Positions 63,954 through 64,000 of a DNA stretch of 64,000 nucleotides are shown here, piece by piece. The first letter of the stretch is position 1. Each line of letters opens with the position of its first letter. Source of the DNA: an uncultured Clostridium sp. GTDB lineage: Bacteria > Bacillota > Clostridia > TANB77 > CAG-508. A program made the position numbers and the translations under genes. The notes below the pieces were generated by a model. That model ran no database searches and was not told the DNA's origin. It saw nothing but the letters and a program-made list of their open reading frames with translations. The DNA lies in the NCBI GenBank assembly GCA_948471035.1, contig CAOKRC010000003.1, positions 49,976 through 113,975 on the forward strand, written 5' to 3'.

Positions 63954-64000
63954 TGTACGACAGGCATGTCGTTTAACTAATCGGTGAAAGTCCGTAGTGG
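63954..64000 (+). mobile_element. Possible 5' end of a group II intron (cut by window end)
   Basis: GTACGACAGGCATGTCGT followed by AACTAATCGGTGAAAGTCCG resembles the beginning of bacterial group II introns (domain I hairpins with GGTGAAAGTCC). Only 47 bases are visible, so the call is tentative. Confidence 0.4.

Overview
The window comes from a very AT-rich, anaerobic, Gram-positive chromosome, most likely a spore-forming gut-type member of the Clostridia. The signs are A/T-rich codon use, strong GGAGG ribosome sites, class III anaerobic ribonucleotide reductase (nrdDG), Spo0E-like and SpoVT-like proteins, a DacF-type carboxypeptidase, HD-GYP signalling and a compact two-module NRPS. No tRNA, rRNA or CRISPR array was seen.

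The central observation is a decoding anomaly. I found 24 in-frame CGG codons in genes I consider real. At 23 of them the protein continues only if reading moves +1 at CGG, so that C-GGN is consumed and the residue is GGN-encoded glycine. All four CGGN forms occur (11 CGGA, 6 CGGT, 5 CGGG, 1 CGGC), after unrelated preceding codons. Out-of-frame CGG (for example AAC GGA) is common and harmless, and the other arginine codons behave normally. Several genes need two to four successive shifts: the HtrA-like protease (3), pyrF (2), the serine recombinase (4), and the M14 peptidase (3 once rejoined). The single unshifted CGG is in a small membrane-protein gene at 22882-23337. I annotate each affected gene as one CDS and give the shift positions.

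Layout. 1-2.4 kb: a gene end, a DUF975 membrane protein and an HD-GYP response regulator. 2.5-11.9 kb: an NRPS (C-A-T-C-A-T-reductase) followed by a sensor kinase. 12.2-17.4 kb: hisS, HtrA-like protease, PyrE-like phosphoribosyltransferase, D,D-carboxypeptidase. 18.5-22.8 kb: pyrC-pyrF-pyrK-pyrD. 23.4-25.1 kb: an insertion sequence with a 9-bp target duplication. 25.1-33.5 kb: purM-purL-purB on plus and purE-purC on minus. 33.6-38.0 kb: accessory metabolism and transport. 38.1-46.2 kb: an M14 peptidase gene split by a 7.1-kb island. 46.2-52.3 kb: a SpoVT-like protein, small unknowns, a giant BY-kinase-like protein and a Crp-family regulator. 52.5-61.6 kb: nrdD-nrdG, prs, rpsU, yqeY, two M16 peptidases, lgt, Spo0E-like. 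61.8-64 kb: VirB2/TrbC-like pilin genes and possibly the start of a group II intron.

The island (about 38611-45707) has a 5-bp shared core (CACCT) at both ends and 15-bp inverted arms that rebuild a symmetric attP. Its precise excision rejoins the M14 gene in frame. It carries a large serine recombinase, a HaeIII/NgoPII-type GGCC restriction-modification pair, a KAP NTPase and an RNase H-like/winged-helix protein. Its methyltransferase and recombinase need the CGG shift while its endonuclease does not, which would tie the island to hosts with this decoding.

Two paralogous loci (31.7 kb and 57.3 kb) each pair a small hydrophobic protein with a converging promoter-terminator unit for a short antisense RNA, as in type I toxin-antitoxin systems. 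Intergenic regions also hold a two-copy 115-bp MITE, short REP-like hairpins (one lies inside purL) and longer structured repeats.
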